In this document: positions 51,311 to 61,843 of the stretch, in pieces | How positions within the stretch are numbered: the first letter of the stretch is position 1 | Layout: each line of letters begins with the position of its first letter | Origin: Gossypium raimondii | Lineage: Eukaryota; Streptophyta; Magnoliopsida; Malvales; Malvaceae | Assembly (NCBI RefSeq): GCF_025698545.1 | Contig: NC_068572.1 | Coordinates: 2,170,001 to 2,234,000 of the forward strand | Length of the DNA: 64,000 nt | Direction: 5' to 3' | Made by a program: the position numbers and the translations under genes | Notes under the pieces: model-generated | Database searches by the model: none | Told to the model about the DNA's origin: nothing | The model's input: only the letters and a program-made list of their open reading frames with translations

Positions 51311-51451
51311 TTATACCACAAAAGTGTATCCCATTTTAGAAGTTAAGACTTAATATTTACTTGATTTCCCATTTCATTGTCTACTTTTCATTTTGTACCC
51401 AAAAAAAAGTCACTTATTTCACTCTTAATCTAATTTTATTTTTCTGCTCTG
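51311..51451. repeat. Upstream segment of RLP gene, duplicated at 52403-52543
   Basis: A 141-bp block 'ttataccacaaaagtgtatc ... tctgctctg' lies about 170 bp 5' of the RLP start codon. It recurs nearly identically 1.1 kb further on, beyond the kinase fragment. It marks the promoter-side end of a former second RLP copy. Confidence 0.85.
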
Positions 51452-51463
51452 TTTTTTTTTTTT

Positions 51464-51934
51464 CGTCCAACAAACACCTGACCAAATCCACCTTTACCTA
51501 GCTTTCTCTCAACCATGAACCTTGCAATCCAATTATCCTAACTGACTAAAAAAATGATATTATAATGCTAGGACACAGAGATTACTGGAAAGAGCGTATT
51601 AGGAGAAGGCAGGGAAAGTAGGTGGACATTTCTCTCATTCCCTCAAAATTCAACCCTTCCACAGGTGCAATCACATCATTTACATGTTTACTCAATCCTT
51701 TTCCATCCTCCCATTTTACATCTGTTGTGCCAAAATGAATGATAATAAAACCAATTGCAGTGCCCTTTCCTTTCCCTCATTTTCCTTCCTTTCTAACAAA
51801 TAGTGTCGGGTAGACAACAAGGCTCGAAGTAACTGGCTCTCAACACTTAACACACACACACAGGCACAGACAACTATCAATAAGAGTTAAAAGGCAAAAA
51901 ACTGCTAAATAAAAAATATAGTGGCTTGCAACCA
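51464..51934. repeat. Duplicated segment, copy B, with kinase exon fragment
   Basis: Second copy of 42992-43498. On the minus strand about 51525-51464 reads MVERKLGKGGFGQVFVGR, the start of the MLK/CK1-like kinase domain with its reading frame intact here, unlike copy A. The remaining kinase exons are missing; the block joins RLP upstream DNA directly at 51451-51464. Confidence 0.8.
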
Positions 51935-52159
51935 TAACAAGAACAACTATCAACAAGCAAGTATCAAAGAAACAAAATACATAAATAGAACCATACCCTA
52001 TCTAGAAAAGGTGCAATTTAATTTCGGTCCTCCTAAAAAATTTTCTGTCTTCACCCCTAAATATGATTTTAAATTTATTTTATAGTTTGAGTATTATTGC
52101 TTTCCAAGGTGTTTTGTAGAGTATTTTTTTTCTTATATATATGCCACCGACTTATAAAA

Positions 52160-52255
52160 TAAGTCAAGAGAATTGGCCCTTAAAGCAAGTTGGAACAAAT
52201 GTTGAGCATTTCCTAACTCTTTCCTGGAAATTGCTCCAAAATGGTAAAAAAAAGA
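52160..52255 (-). pseudogene. LRR receptor-like protein gene fragment (internal LRR)
   Basis: 'caagagaattggcccttaaa' through 'cctggaaattgctccaaaat' matches 49522-49602 of the intact RLP with a few substitutions and small indels. Only about 90 bp remain. With the duplicated upstream block at 52403-52543 it is the relic of a second RLP gene in the same orientation. Confidence 0.75.
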
Positions 52256-52402
52256 AGTTATGTTGTTGGAAAATTATGAATGTTGAATAAAAGATTATGG
52301 CATTTCAACTATGAATTCGATCGATGCTCGTAAGTATATCAAAATTAATAACATATGATACACGTAATAATTATCTTTTACAAGAAATTGGGTTATTCAT
52401 TG

Positions 52403-52543
52403 TTATACCACAAAAGTGTATCCCATTTTAGAAGTTAGGACTTAATATTTACTTGATTTCCCATTTCATTGTCTACTTTTTCATTTTGTACCCCAAAAAA
52501 AAGTCACTTATTTAACTCTTAATCTAATTTTTTTCCTGCTCTG
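52403..52543. repeat. Second copy of RLP upstream segment
   Basis: Near-identical to 51311-51451. It lies just upstream (minus-strand sense) of the internal RLP fragment at 52160-52255, as expected if a second RLP gene was almost wholly deleted. Confidence 0.85.
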
Positions 52544-55270
52544 ATTTTTTTTTAAAATTTCCTTGAACTAGACTATTTAATTTAGTTAATAATAATTTAT
52601 TTTTAAAAAATATTTTTATACATTTCTATTTATTTGATATTTAAAATTTTAGGTCTAATAGTTCTATATTCCCCATACACTTTGGGTTTTTGAAATTTTG
52701 CCCATTTACATTTAATTCCATGAATTTAATCCCTTCACTTGTATGATTTAAAAATTAAATATTGATTGATAATAATGTTAATTTATTTATGATAAATTTG
52801 AATATATATAAAATATGAATTGGATTTTAATTTTCAAACTAGACTTATAAATACTAAAATGCCACTTATTCAAATATAAAGAATGTTTACTAATAATAGT
52901 ATTATCAATTGAGTTCTAATTTTCAAATTAAAAAAATAGAGGTAATAAATTTTAAATGCCCAAAAGTAAAAGAAAAAGGAGTAGAATTTTAATATGACTT
53001 TACAACTTTATTTTTTATTACTTAAGCAAGACTCATCATAATTTGTAAGTTGAATGTATATAATTTAATTTTTTAAGAGTATATATAAATTTTAATATTG
53101 TTTGGACTTATTCTGTAGTGAGAGTTTCGTTAGGAATTTATTATTTTTAGTCTATTTTATAAGTAAACAACTGACTCACTTTATTTATAAACTAAGTTTT
53201 CAAGGGAAAAATTTAATGGGGAGAGACCTTGATATTTTAAGTGCAAAAGTGAAGTCGTTAATTCATTCAGGGTGTTAGGACTTAAATTACTTTTGTACGA
53301 TGTTGAAACATAGTGAATTATCTTTTTGAGAAAGGCCTTGCAAGCATAGGGAAATCGAATTGCGTAAACATCAAAAATAAAAAGTATAATGTCTCTAATG
53401 AAAGCATGTGAAATCGAATTTTGATCCGAAGCTAAGAATCGAAAAATATGTTGATCCCGAGTTCAGGGGCTAAATTGAATAAAATACAAAATATATGTGA
53501 AATCGAAAAAGGGATTGTTTAAGATCATGCATCTCGTGGCATTATTGTTGTGATCCATTGAATGACTATTATGTGTTATTATGTTATATTGATTGGTATA
53601 AATATATATTTGTATAAAACCAGAACGGGATAAAAGTGGAACTAGTAGAAGAAAAGCTAAATTTGCATAATAGGCCATGAGAAACCTACTCGTTTGTATT
53701 TTGAAAGGCAAGTTGTTATGGTTATTACTACTCTTCCTTGCTTAATAAGGTTTGATTGTGTTATTTCCATTTTTATCTATTTTTGAACATAATATGAAAT
53801 GTTGATAAAAATGGGCATGCATGGATAATAGATGAGATTGAATTGAATTGGATAATTTTGGTCCTAATATTGTGGCATGTTTATAGGGGTCATTGTGTTA
53901 TGTAAATGGTCATCCTAATCTGAATGCCAAAGTTGTATTTGTACCTAAAGTTGTGTTTGCATGTTAAGCTTGATACATGGCTTAGTTTGTGCCTAGTTTG
54001 GTTATGTCAATGCCATTTCGATTCTTGAATTCAAAGTTTACCTAAGCCTTATGTGTTTAAGTTGAAAAATGTGGTAAGCTAGTTCACTAAGATTGATAAA
54101 TGGCTTGGATATGTCTAGACTTTGATCATGAGTTTAGTGTCATTTGAGCACTTGATTTCAAAAATCTTATACATTTGAATTGCATAATTTGGCATGATAG
54201 AATGATTTGATGAAATTAGGATGAACTTTTATTTTGTGAGGATTGCCATTATAGGTTACAAAATTTGCATATTATGTAAAATGATAGACTGAAGAAAAAG
54301 GGATATAAGTTTGTAGTATACCGCCTACAAAGTCGTGACACCACCTCATGGATGTCGCAACACCACCTTTCAACATTGCAACTTTCTCTGTTTGAGGTCG
54401 CAACATCAACTAACTGTCTTCAATGTCGCGACATTACACCTTGGTGTCGCAATGCCAATTCGGTAAAGTTTGGAAACTTTACATTTTGGTCCTAAGTTGT
54501 GTCACCAACCTACTATTTTGGATGTCATGACGCCAACTCGAAAATTTTAAAATTTTACATTTTAATCCTCAAATGGTCTCGAGTTATCAAAAGAGCTTGT
54601 GTAATCTCATACAAACCTCAAATCAAATTATATGTTATGATATAATGATGTAATGATCATGTTAATGAATATAAAGTGTTGAATTGATAAAAATTATGTT
54701 GTAATTAATTGTAGTTGCTCCGACAATAAATATGACATCCTGTAGCTCGGACTCACCGATCTAGTTGAGCAAGATATATTACCTGTTTGCTATAGTAAAA
54801 AAAGATTTATACGTATATATGAACTTTAAATGTGTTATAAAATATGTAAATTGTAATTATATTTTATTACATTATATTGTTTATTTGGTAGTTCAATTGT
54901 GTAGGATTTTTTAATTTAAGCAATTTTCGTAATATGTTGGATATATTTGTAATTACAATAATGAATTAGATATTAAAAATATTTTTATGAGTGAGATTTA
55001 TTTTTTACTTGTAATTAGTTTGTTTACTTAGTTGTAAATAGTTAATTTTATCAGTAATATGTTTAATTTGAATATAAATATAATATTTGTTGTGAAAATT
55101 GTTTAATAGAAATATTTTATTATAAGCATTTGTAATGTTTATAATGAAAAACAAGTTTGGGGAAATAACATTGCTACAGCTTTAGCATGTATTGATGAAA
55201 TATTGAAAATAGTAAATATTACAGACTTGATTTTAACATAATATATTTTTTGTTCACTAACACGTGTTAT
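52544..55270. other. AT-rich DNA with a probable decayed LTR region
   Basis: No gene seen. From about 54320 to 54560 a phrase of the type 'gtcgcaacaccaac' or 'tgtcgcgacattac' recurs about six times among 'cattttggtcctaagttgtg'. Near 54720 comes 'gttgctccgacaataaatat' and 'cggactcaccgatctagttg', both in the style of degraded gypsy-type LTRs. Boundaries could not be set. Confidence 0.35.
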
Positions 55271-55329
55271 ATAAATTGTATGTAGCAAGTGAGTTGATCA
55301 GTCCGGAGCAGGTTGCATCATGGCTCTTT

Positions 55330-55860
55330 AGGTGATATTGACTCGAGGGTCCATGCATACCTAGACGAAGTCGATTTCTAGTACACAGTGTTGATCAGAA
55401 GCTCCACAATCTATCCAGATTTATTAGCTGCATTAGTGGAACAATGAAGATCTGAGACATACATTTCAATAGTTGTGTGGTGAGTGCACCATTACATTGG
55501 AATATGTTGATATACAGCTTGTTCTTCTAGTTCATGGATAACCTGTAATCGAAGAATCAAGTTCGAACATGAACAATGTTTGCCTAGAGTTGTTCGAAAG
55601 GTATCCCCTGAAAAGTATAACAAAAGAGAATTTTATTTTACACACTTGGCTGGACACTTTCCTAACAATGCTACTCGAGATTGCATCAAAAGCAAAGGTG
55701 CAATTCTCTGCTCGATCTATCTTATCAGGAAGATTTTGATGTCAGATAAATCACATAATCAAGTGAGCTTGTATTATCTCTACAATTTGAGACATGTCAA
55801 TAATTTTAATTGGGGGAAGATGTACCTACATCATTGTATTGGGAGATGTGCTTAGAATCC
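55330..55860 (+). pseudogene. Decayed plant mobile domain (PMD/MAIN-like) gene
   Basis: Pieces in shifting plus-strand frames match the aminotransferase-like plant mobile domain: DLLAALVEQ then RSETYIS, CGECTITLEYVDIQL, FTHLAGHFPNNATRDCIKSK, and after a gap the helix-rich part LIRKILMSDKSHNQVSLYYL with FNWGKMYLHHCIGRC. PMD proteins include Arabidopsis MAIN and MAIL1 and many transposon-encoded relatives. Several stops and frameshifts separate the pieces, so the copy is dead. A transposon origin is likely. Confidence 0.65.
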
Positions 55861-55989
55861 ATAGGTGGCTAGTACATGCTTCAACAATGGGTATATTTCA
55901 AAATGCCTTTCTTGCCTTCAATTACTCAACTTACCATACACTTTCCATTAGTTACACGTATTGCACAAAAAAGTGCAAAAAAAATTTTG

Positions 55990-57130
55990 CCTAGCTTGTT
56001 ATGAACAATAATATCCGCCAACCCATTTGAAAAACTCTAGGATTTCTTTAGATGAGAAATTTGGTTCTCGACCTTCTTCAACCTGTGTTGGTACCGATTC
56101 TATAAAATCTTCTAATAATTCATTAAGGACCAAATTACTCATTCAAGGAAATCTTGGAGTTTCCCAAATGGTTTTGCAAATATTATTGCCCGTAACAGGC
56201 TGGATAATTCTCTTTGCACCTTCTCATACAGTACTCATAACAAAATATTTAACAAATATTTCATACCAAACCTTCTCTGTATCATGCCTCGCTGCAAATC
56301 TCCATAACCTATCAAATATAACTTTATGCTCCATATAAATAAATGTTTCCCTGTGGCTGAACAGAGTACTTCTAGGCGTATATCTTTGTCGTGGTGGTCG
56401 CCTACGAAAACGTGGTTGCTCACAACGTTGGTTCAGATTACCCTTCTCCTTAGAGTCATCCCCTATGCCTTTATTTTTTTTTTTAGTTTAGTTTGGTTGA
56501 GTCGATTGAAGTAACGATATCACACATGGATCGTTGGCAAGAACACTAAAGTCATACATGTCAACGAACTTGTTAAAAGTTTGCGCCTAAAAACCGAAAT
56601 GCATCAATCATAGCGGTCAGTGTGGGACTATATGCCGACCCAAACAAGTGCTGCCTCATAAAATCTATACTACTTTCCTGTTGAACCTCTGGTTGGATGA
56701 CTTGAGAATAATCAACTGAACGTTGCCATATCTTCAACATTCCATGCATGATGTAATCGACCACTAGAAGAACCCGCAATTTGTCACCCCCCCCCCCCGG
56801 GGGGAATAACTACTCATGGGTAAATGTCATTGCTAGGCTGAACCTCTTAATTGGAGAGACATACCCGACATCCGGTAGTTATCAAGATGCAACGGAGTAG
56901 GGCAATGTGCAGCTTGCAGGTGAGCATGTAAATGACTAGGTTCCCACACAAGGCCACGTTGAAGCCGAAACGGAGGTCGACCACCATTGAGCAAAATAGA
57001 ATCTCTCATTTTCCCTAAACCAATTAATGTAGAGATGTAATCACCTTGACAAATCAGACGTGTCTGATGTATTCAAAATTGGTGGGAACTGGACCAATGG
57101 GTTTCTTGCCTGTTCCATTTTTGGTATTTT
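55990..57130 (-). other. Possible decayed coding remnant, unrecognised
   Basis: On the minus strand the stretch below 56340 reads with few stops, for example WRFAARHDTEKVWYEIFVKY and LNELLEDFIESVPTQVEEG. Near 56940-57000 a frame reads NGGRPPFRLQRGLVWEPSHL. I do not recognise the family. It may be another transposon-borne gene linked to the adjacent plant mobile domain. A 14-base C run at 56786 interrupts it. Confidence 0.3.
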
Positions 57131-58343
57131 CGGAATTGTTGTTGTTGTGAGTAATGATTCTGGGTTGGGGAATTTATAGTGATTTTTGGAAACAGATGAA
57201 TAATTATGGTCAGGTGGATCGTAGATTTGATTTAATGTTTGATAGTTAGGAAGAGGTAGTTGGTTGTTTGGCGGTTAATGGCCGATGTAATAAAAATTGG
57301 TTTATTTTAAAGGCAGCAAACATATAATTTTCATAAATAATTTCAAATAATATATTAATTGTTTTGTATGATTTCAATAATTTCCCAAAAAATTCAATTT
57401 ACTATTTACTAAAAACCTGAGTCCCCAACTCTTTTACCTATTCAAAATTTTAAAATCAATATCTTTCGTGTACCAAAGATAAGAGAAGTTGAATTGTTTG
57501 AGATTAAAAATTATTGCAATTTGTTTTAAAATTAAGGTTGTATATGAAATTTTGTTAATTATATTATTTTTATACAATTTGTTTCAATTTATACCATTTT
57601 ATAATCAAAACCTTTCTTATAAAAATTTAAGTCCAAAAATAACTCATGCCCCAAATATATCCCAAGTTCAAATCAAAATAATTGTTCAAGCTTTACTCCA
57701 TTCATTATGAATATTATATAAATATATTAATATTAAAAACAACCCATACAATTCAAAATATTTTTAAAAAATTAAAATGTTCAAAATTTTTCAATATGAA
57801 TAATGAATTTCAAATTTATTTATAGATAGTTTCATTTAATTTTAATAATAAATTTAAATGCCTATATAATTTAAATTTCAAAATGTGACTAATATTTAAC
57901 ACCCAAAATCTTATTATAGATTTTTTTCCAATTTGCATCCAACTTAAATCATCGTCAAATATCCAAACTAATAGTTTTACAAATAGATATTATAAATATT
58001 TTACGTGAATAAATACTATGAATTTTGTTTTTTTTTTTAATTTCTAACGTTGATAGGAATCACTAAATTCCCACTATGGAAGAGCAAAATCATTTGAATT
58101 TTTTTTATACCATTAATGAAAGAGTAGAAGGGAAAAAAAAGATGGATAATTTGATTTATATTCACATTATACCGAAAACCCTAAAAAACTAACTGCTAAC
58201 TAAAGTTCCACAGAAGGTAATAATAGAACAACAACCAAAGCCAAAAACCCTAGAGATTTGAATCTCAGGATCAACAACTACTACAGAGAGAGGGGGGAGG
58301 GGTTGATTTGCGAACGGCTTTGGGGAATCTAAACTTATCTGCA
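57131..58343. other. AT-rich spacer and histone H2A 3' flank
   Basis: No gene seen between 57131 and about 58140. The last 200 bp, including the 'ccctagagatttg' and 'agagagaggggggagggg' tracts, are probably the 3' UTR of the minus-strand H2A gene. Confidence 0.45.
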
Positions 58344-59285
58344 TTAATCATCATCGGCACCGGAAGTCTTGGAGGTCCCGGTTTTCTTCGGGAGGAGGAG
58401 GTTGTGGATGTTGGGCATCACACCACCATTGGCGATCGTCACATCGCCGAGCAGCTTGCTCAGCTCTTCGTCGTTCCTTACGGCAAGTTGGATGTGACGT
58501 GGCACGATTCGGGTTTTCTTGTTGTCCCTGGCTGCATTCCCGGCTAGCTCAAGAACCTAAAACAAACACACAGTAACTGAATTACTAAAGCAGTTTTTTG
58601 AAAGAAAAAAATTTGATATGCTTTTTTGGGTGCAAGTAAGACTAAGTTTCACTTTCACATAGTAGAATTTTTTTTTTGGGGAGAAGAAACCCTAATTTTC
58701 GAGCCTACGAAAGTGGAAAGATACTGAAAATTTTAAGCATAAAGCATAGATCCGAAGACGAAATACTAATTTTCTGCGATCATAATTATAAAAGGTCTGA
58801 TTTAGAACATAGATCCGTTAAAAAGAAACAAATTTCACAAAACCTAGAAATTTCAAATTTAAAAAAAAAAGCATACATGAGAAGAAAATTGTTGTTTGGT
58901 CTCATTTTATAAAAATTGAAATTAGAAAAATAAAATTTCTCCTGATTTCAAGGGACGAAATTAGGAACCCTACATTAGGCTACGAAACCAAATCAAACGA
59001 CTACACTTGTGAAAACTGCCGATAATCCTTCACATAATTTTAAAATGAAAAATCAAAGGATTGTTAAAATTAGACCCAAAAAAAAAGCTTTCGCACCTCA
59101 GCGGCAAGATATTCAAGAACGGCGGCGAGGTAAACCGGAGCTCCAGCTCCGACCCGCTCAGCATATTTCCCAGCTTTAAGGAACCGAGCAATACGACCCA
59201 CCGGAAACTGAAGCCCAGCCTTGCTACTCCTTGATGTTGCCTTCTTCGAGGCTCCGGATCCGAGAGTCTTACCCCGACCCGCCAT
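58344..59285 (-). CDS. H2A: Canonical histone H2A, 2 exons
   Basis: Core histone of the nucleosome. Exon 1 is 59285-59097 (63 codons) and exon 2 is 58556-58344, giving 133 aa from [20 protein letters not shown] to [10 protein letters not shown]. The histone fold contains [20 protein letters not shown], the acidic-patch segment [20 protein letters not shown], and [20 protein letters not shown]. It is the replication-type H2A: there is no C-terminal SQEF (H2A.X), no H2A.Z-specific loop and no SPKK tail (H2A.W). The intron after LEYLAAE is at the position usual for plant H2A genes. The closest relative I recall is Arabidopsis HTA1/RAT5 (At5g54640), which neighbours FH5 there. Confidence 0.96.
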
Positions 59286-59380
59286 TAATATACGAGAAAT
59301 AAAACGAGAGATGCAAAAACAAATTAAAGCGTGGAAAGGAGAAATAGAAATAAGTGAATACTTGCCGCTTATTTTGGGTG

Positions 59381-59440
59381 TATATATAGAGGAGAGAGTA
59401 GAGAAATTAGCCAATGGAAAACAAGTACGTGGATCGAGAA
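59381..59440 (-). promoter_or_regulatory. H2A core promoter: TATA box, CCAAT box and octamer-like motif
   Basis: Reading the minus strand toward the gene: an octamer-like GATCCACG (59428-59435; the plant histone octamer is CGCGGATC in the other orientation, one mismatch), an ATTGG/CCAAT box (59411-59415), and a TATA box CTATATATACACC (59381-59392) about 100 bp before the start codon. The spacing suits S-phase histone promoters. The assignments rest on motif match only. Confidence 0.6.
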
Positions 59441-59639
59441 AAGTGACCGTAGGATGGAAATTAAATAAACGGTTTGGATTTGAAACCGAACACCGCTTTC
59501 GCTCTTTCTTTCCTTTTTTTTTTTATTTGTGGATTTTGGTTAGTTATAAAATTAAGAGAGGGAAATTCCGTTTTTGTTTTTTTTTTCTCAGACTGGAATG
59601 TTATAGAGTGAGGTTAATGACTGAAATGTCCCTGACATT

Positions 59640-61843
59640 TCAGAAATTTTAGTACTTTTATTTGTTGGTTCGGTAACGATGTGCAGTCAAAGTGAGATAA
59701 TGCTGATGTCCATTATTGTAAACGTATCATGAAAATTTATGTATTAAGTTAGTTTATTTTTTATTTTTTAAATAAACTAATTAATTGTTATATATTAGAT
59801 TAAAGAGTAAACTAGTACTTCTATTAAAATATTATTCATGTACGTTGAGGTATGCAAGACATTTCATGTGTAATTGTTCGATTATTCTATCACCACGCTA
59901 ATTTTTAATGGTGAAGATGAATGAAATTTTTAGCAAAAATGATTTATTTGTTCTTTAATCTAAAGTATAATGATTAATTTACTCATTTTTAATAAATGAA
60001 GTAAAATGTAATCTACCTTCTAATACAAATGACTTCCATAATTAAAAGTCAAATTACATTTTGCTCATTTCTTTAAAAACTGATTAAATTAGTCATTGTA
60101 CGCTAGATTAACAGTAAACAAGTCCTTTTATAGCACTTCACGTGTAATTTTTTGTTATTCTATTAGTCATGTTAGTTTTAACAATAGAAATGAATGAAAT
60201 TTAAACATAATTTACTATTTGATCTAACATTAATTATTTTAATAAAGAGAACAAAACGCTATCTCTAATATAGTTTTTCTTACCTTTAAATTATTATATA
60301 ATTTATAATTACTAAATTATGGTACACTTACCATACAAGTGAAAAAATAAATAATTTGTATAAAATTAATAAAATTGAATTATAGAATTATGATCGCGAT
60401 TCAAATATTACAGATTTAAAAATTTTTACATTTTCGATAAATATAAGATCTCACAATATATACTAATCTCATTACCATTTATTTTTTAGATAATGTAAAA
60501 TTTTTATACCAGATCTATTTTTATCATTGGACGATAGAGAAAGATCAGTCATTGAGCTTTGCAACGCAGCCATGGCTGCCATTCTTTCGCCTTCAAAAGC
60601 TGTGCTGAGTGCTGAGCTGCTGCTACTCTTTTTGGTGATGACGATAAATAGTACTAAACAATGGGGTTTATAGATTATAGATCATGCTGAAAGGTTTAAC
60701 CAATTAGATTATAGATGCAATTTGAATAAAAAAATATTAAAACAAAAATAAAATAATTCAATTCAATCAGATTCAAATAATTTTTTAATTCAATTTAACT
60801 GGTTCGTCCGATTTGATTAAAAATTATTAAAATTTTTATTACAAATAAAGATAATAATAAATAGAACAAATTAGTTCGATCGTTCGTTCAATCTTTTTTT
60901 TAACCAGATTCAATCGATTTATATTTATTTGTTGATTAGTTCCAGGTCCAACTAATCTGACTAGTCGATCTAGTCCAGTTCTGATACCATGACGGTGTGG
61001 TCCGAATTGTAAGTAAAAGGGACCTAATTAAAAATGAGGTTTAAATACGTCCAAATTCTCGTACTTTTCATACGTTTTAAATTTAATCTCTTTACTTTTA
61101 TTTTCTGAAATCTAACCCCTTTACGTTTCAAATTTCAATATTCAAATTTAATTATTAATAACGACGTTAACGATTGAACTTATATTTTTATATATCCAAA
61201 GAGAAAAGGGGCTAAATTCCTTGACATAAAAGTAGGAAACTAAATTCCAAACGTTGAAAAACTGTAAGGACTTTAAGCATACTTTAACCTAAACACGAAT
61301 AATTAAACGTGTCGAGATCTTAAACACGAATACGATACATGTATTAAACATGTGATGTTGATCGTATTTAAACGGATCGTGTTCTTCGTCAAACTCTATT
61401 TACTGCTAAACACCCTGCATCTGTTCATATACACAAAGTTGGCCAAGAAAAGAAGCAATCGGAAACAACTGCAGGCACACATATAATGTAAACCAAAATC
61501 CATCTCATTACTGAAAGTTTAAATGGCAAAATAAATCTGATGCACGTTCGAAGATAACCCTAAACCTTAGATGTCATATCGATGAAATTCAGATCACAAG
61601 CTCGTATGGGTCGGTTTCGGTTTTTCATGAAACTACTACAAAGACTTTACAGATACATGACATCGCAGAACATGTATTTTAATAACATGCAAAATCTTGA
61701 TATCAGCTCGAATATCATTTACCGGTCCTAACAGTGAAACATCGATGAATAACAAACGAGAGAAAATAAGTTGCATGATGAAAAACTGGACTTTAGACCA
61801 CCATAACTATGAGTAGTCTCGAAACAGCATTTCTAGTACCTTG
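59640..61843. other. AT-rich intergenic DNA with decayed MITE copies
   Basis: No gene seen. Between about 59755 and 60260 two weak copies of the stem-loop MITE family found in TBC intron 10 occur ('agattaaagagtaaactagt', 'acatttcatgtgtaattgtt', and again 'cacttcacgtgtaatttttt'). From about 61440 onward the sequence is probably 3' flank and UTR of the MORF9 gene. Confidence 0.45.

Noticed and set aside
56784-56805. Run of about 14 C followed by GGGGGG, considered as a regulatory quadruplex
   Set aside because: A single homopolymer run in decayed DNA is more simply slippage or an assembly artefact.
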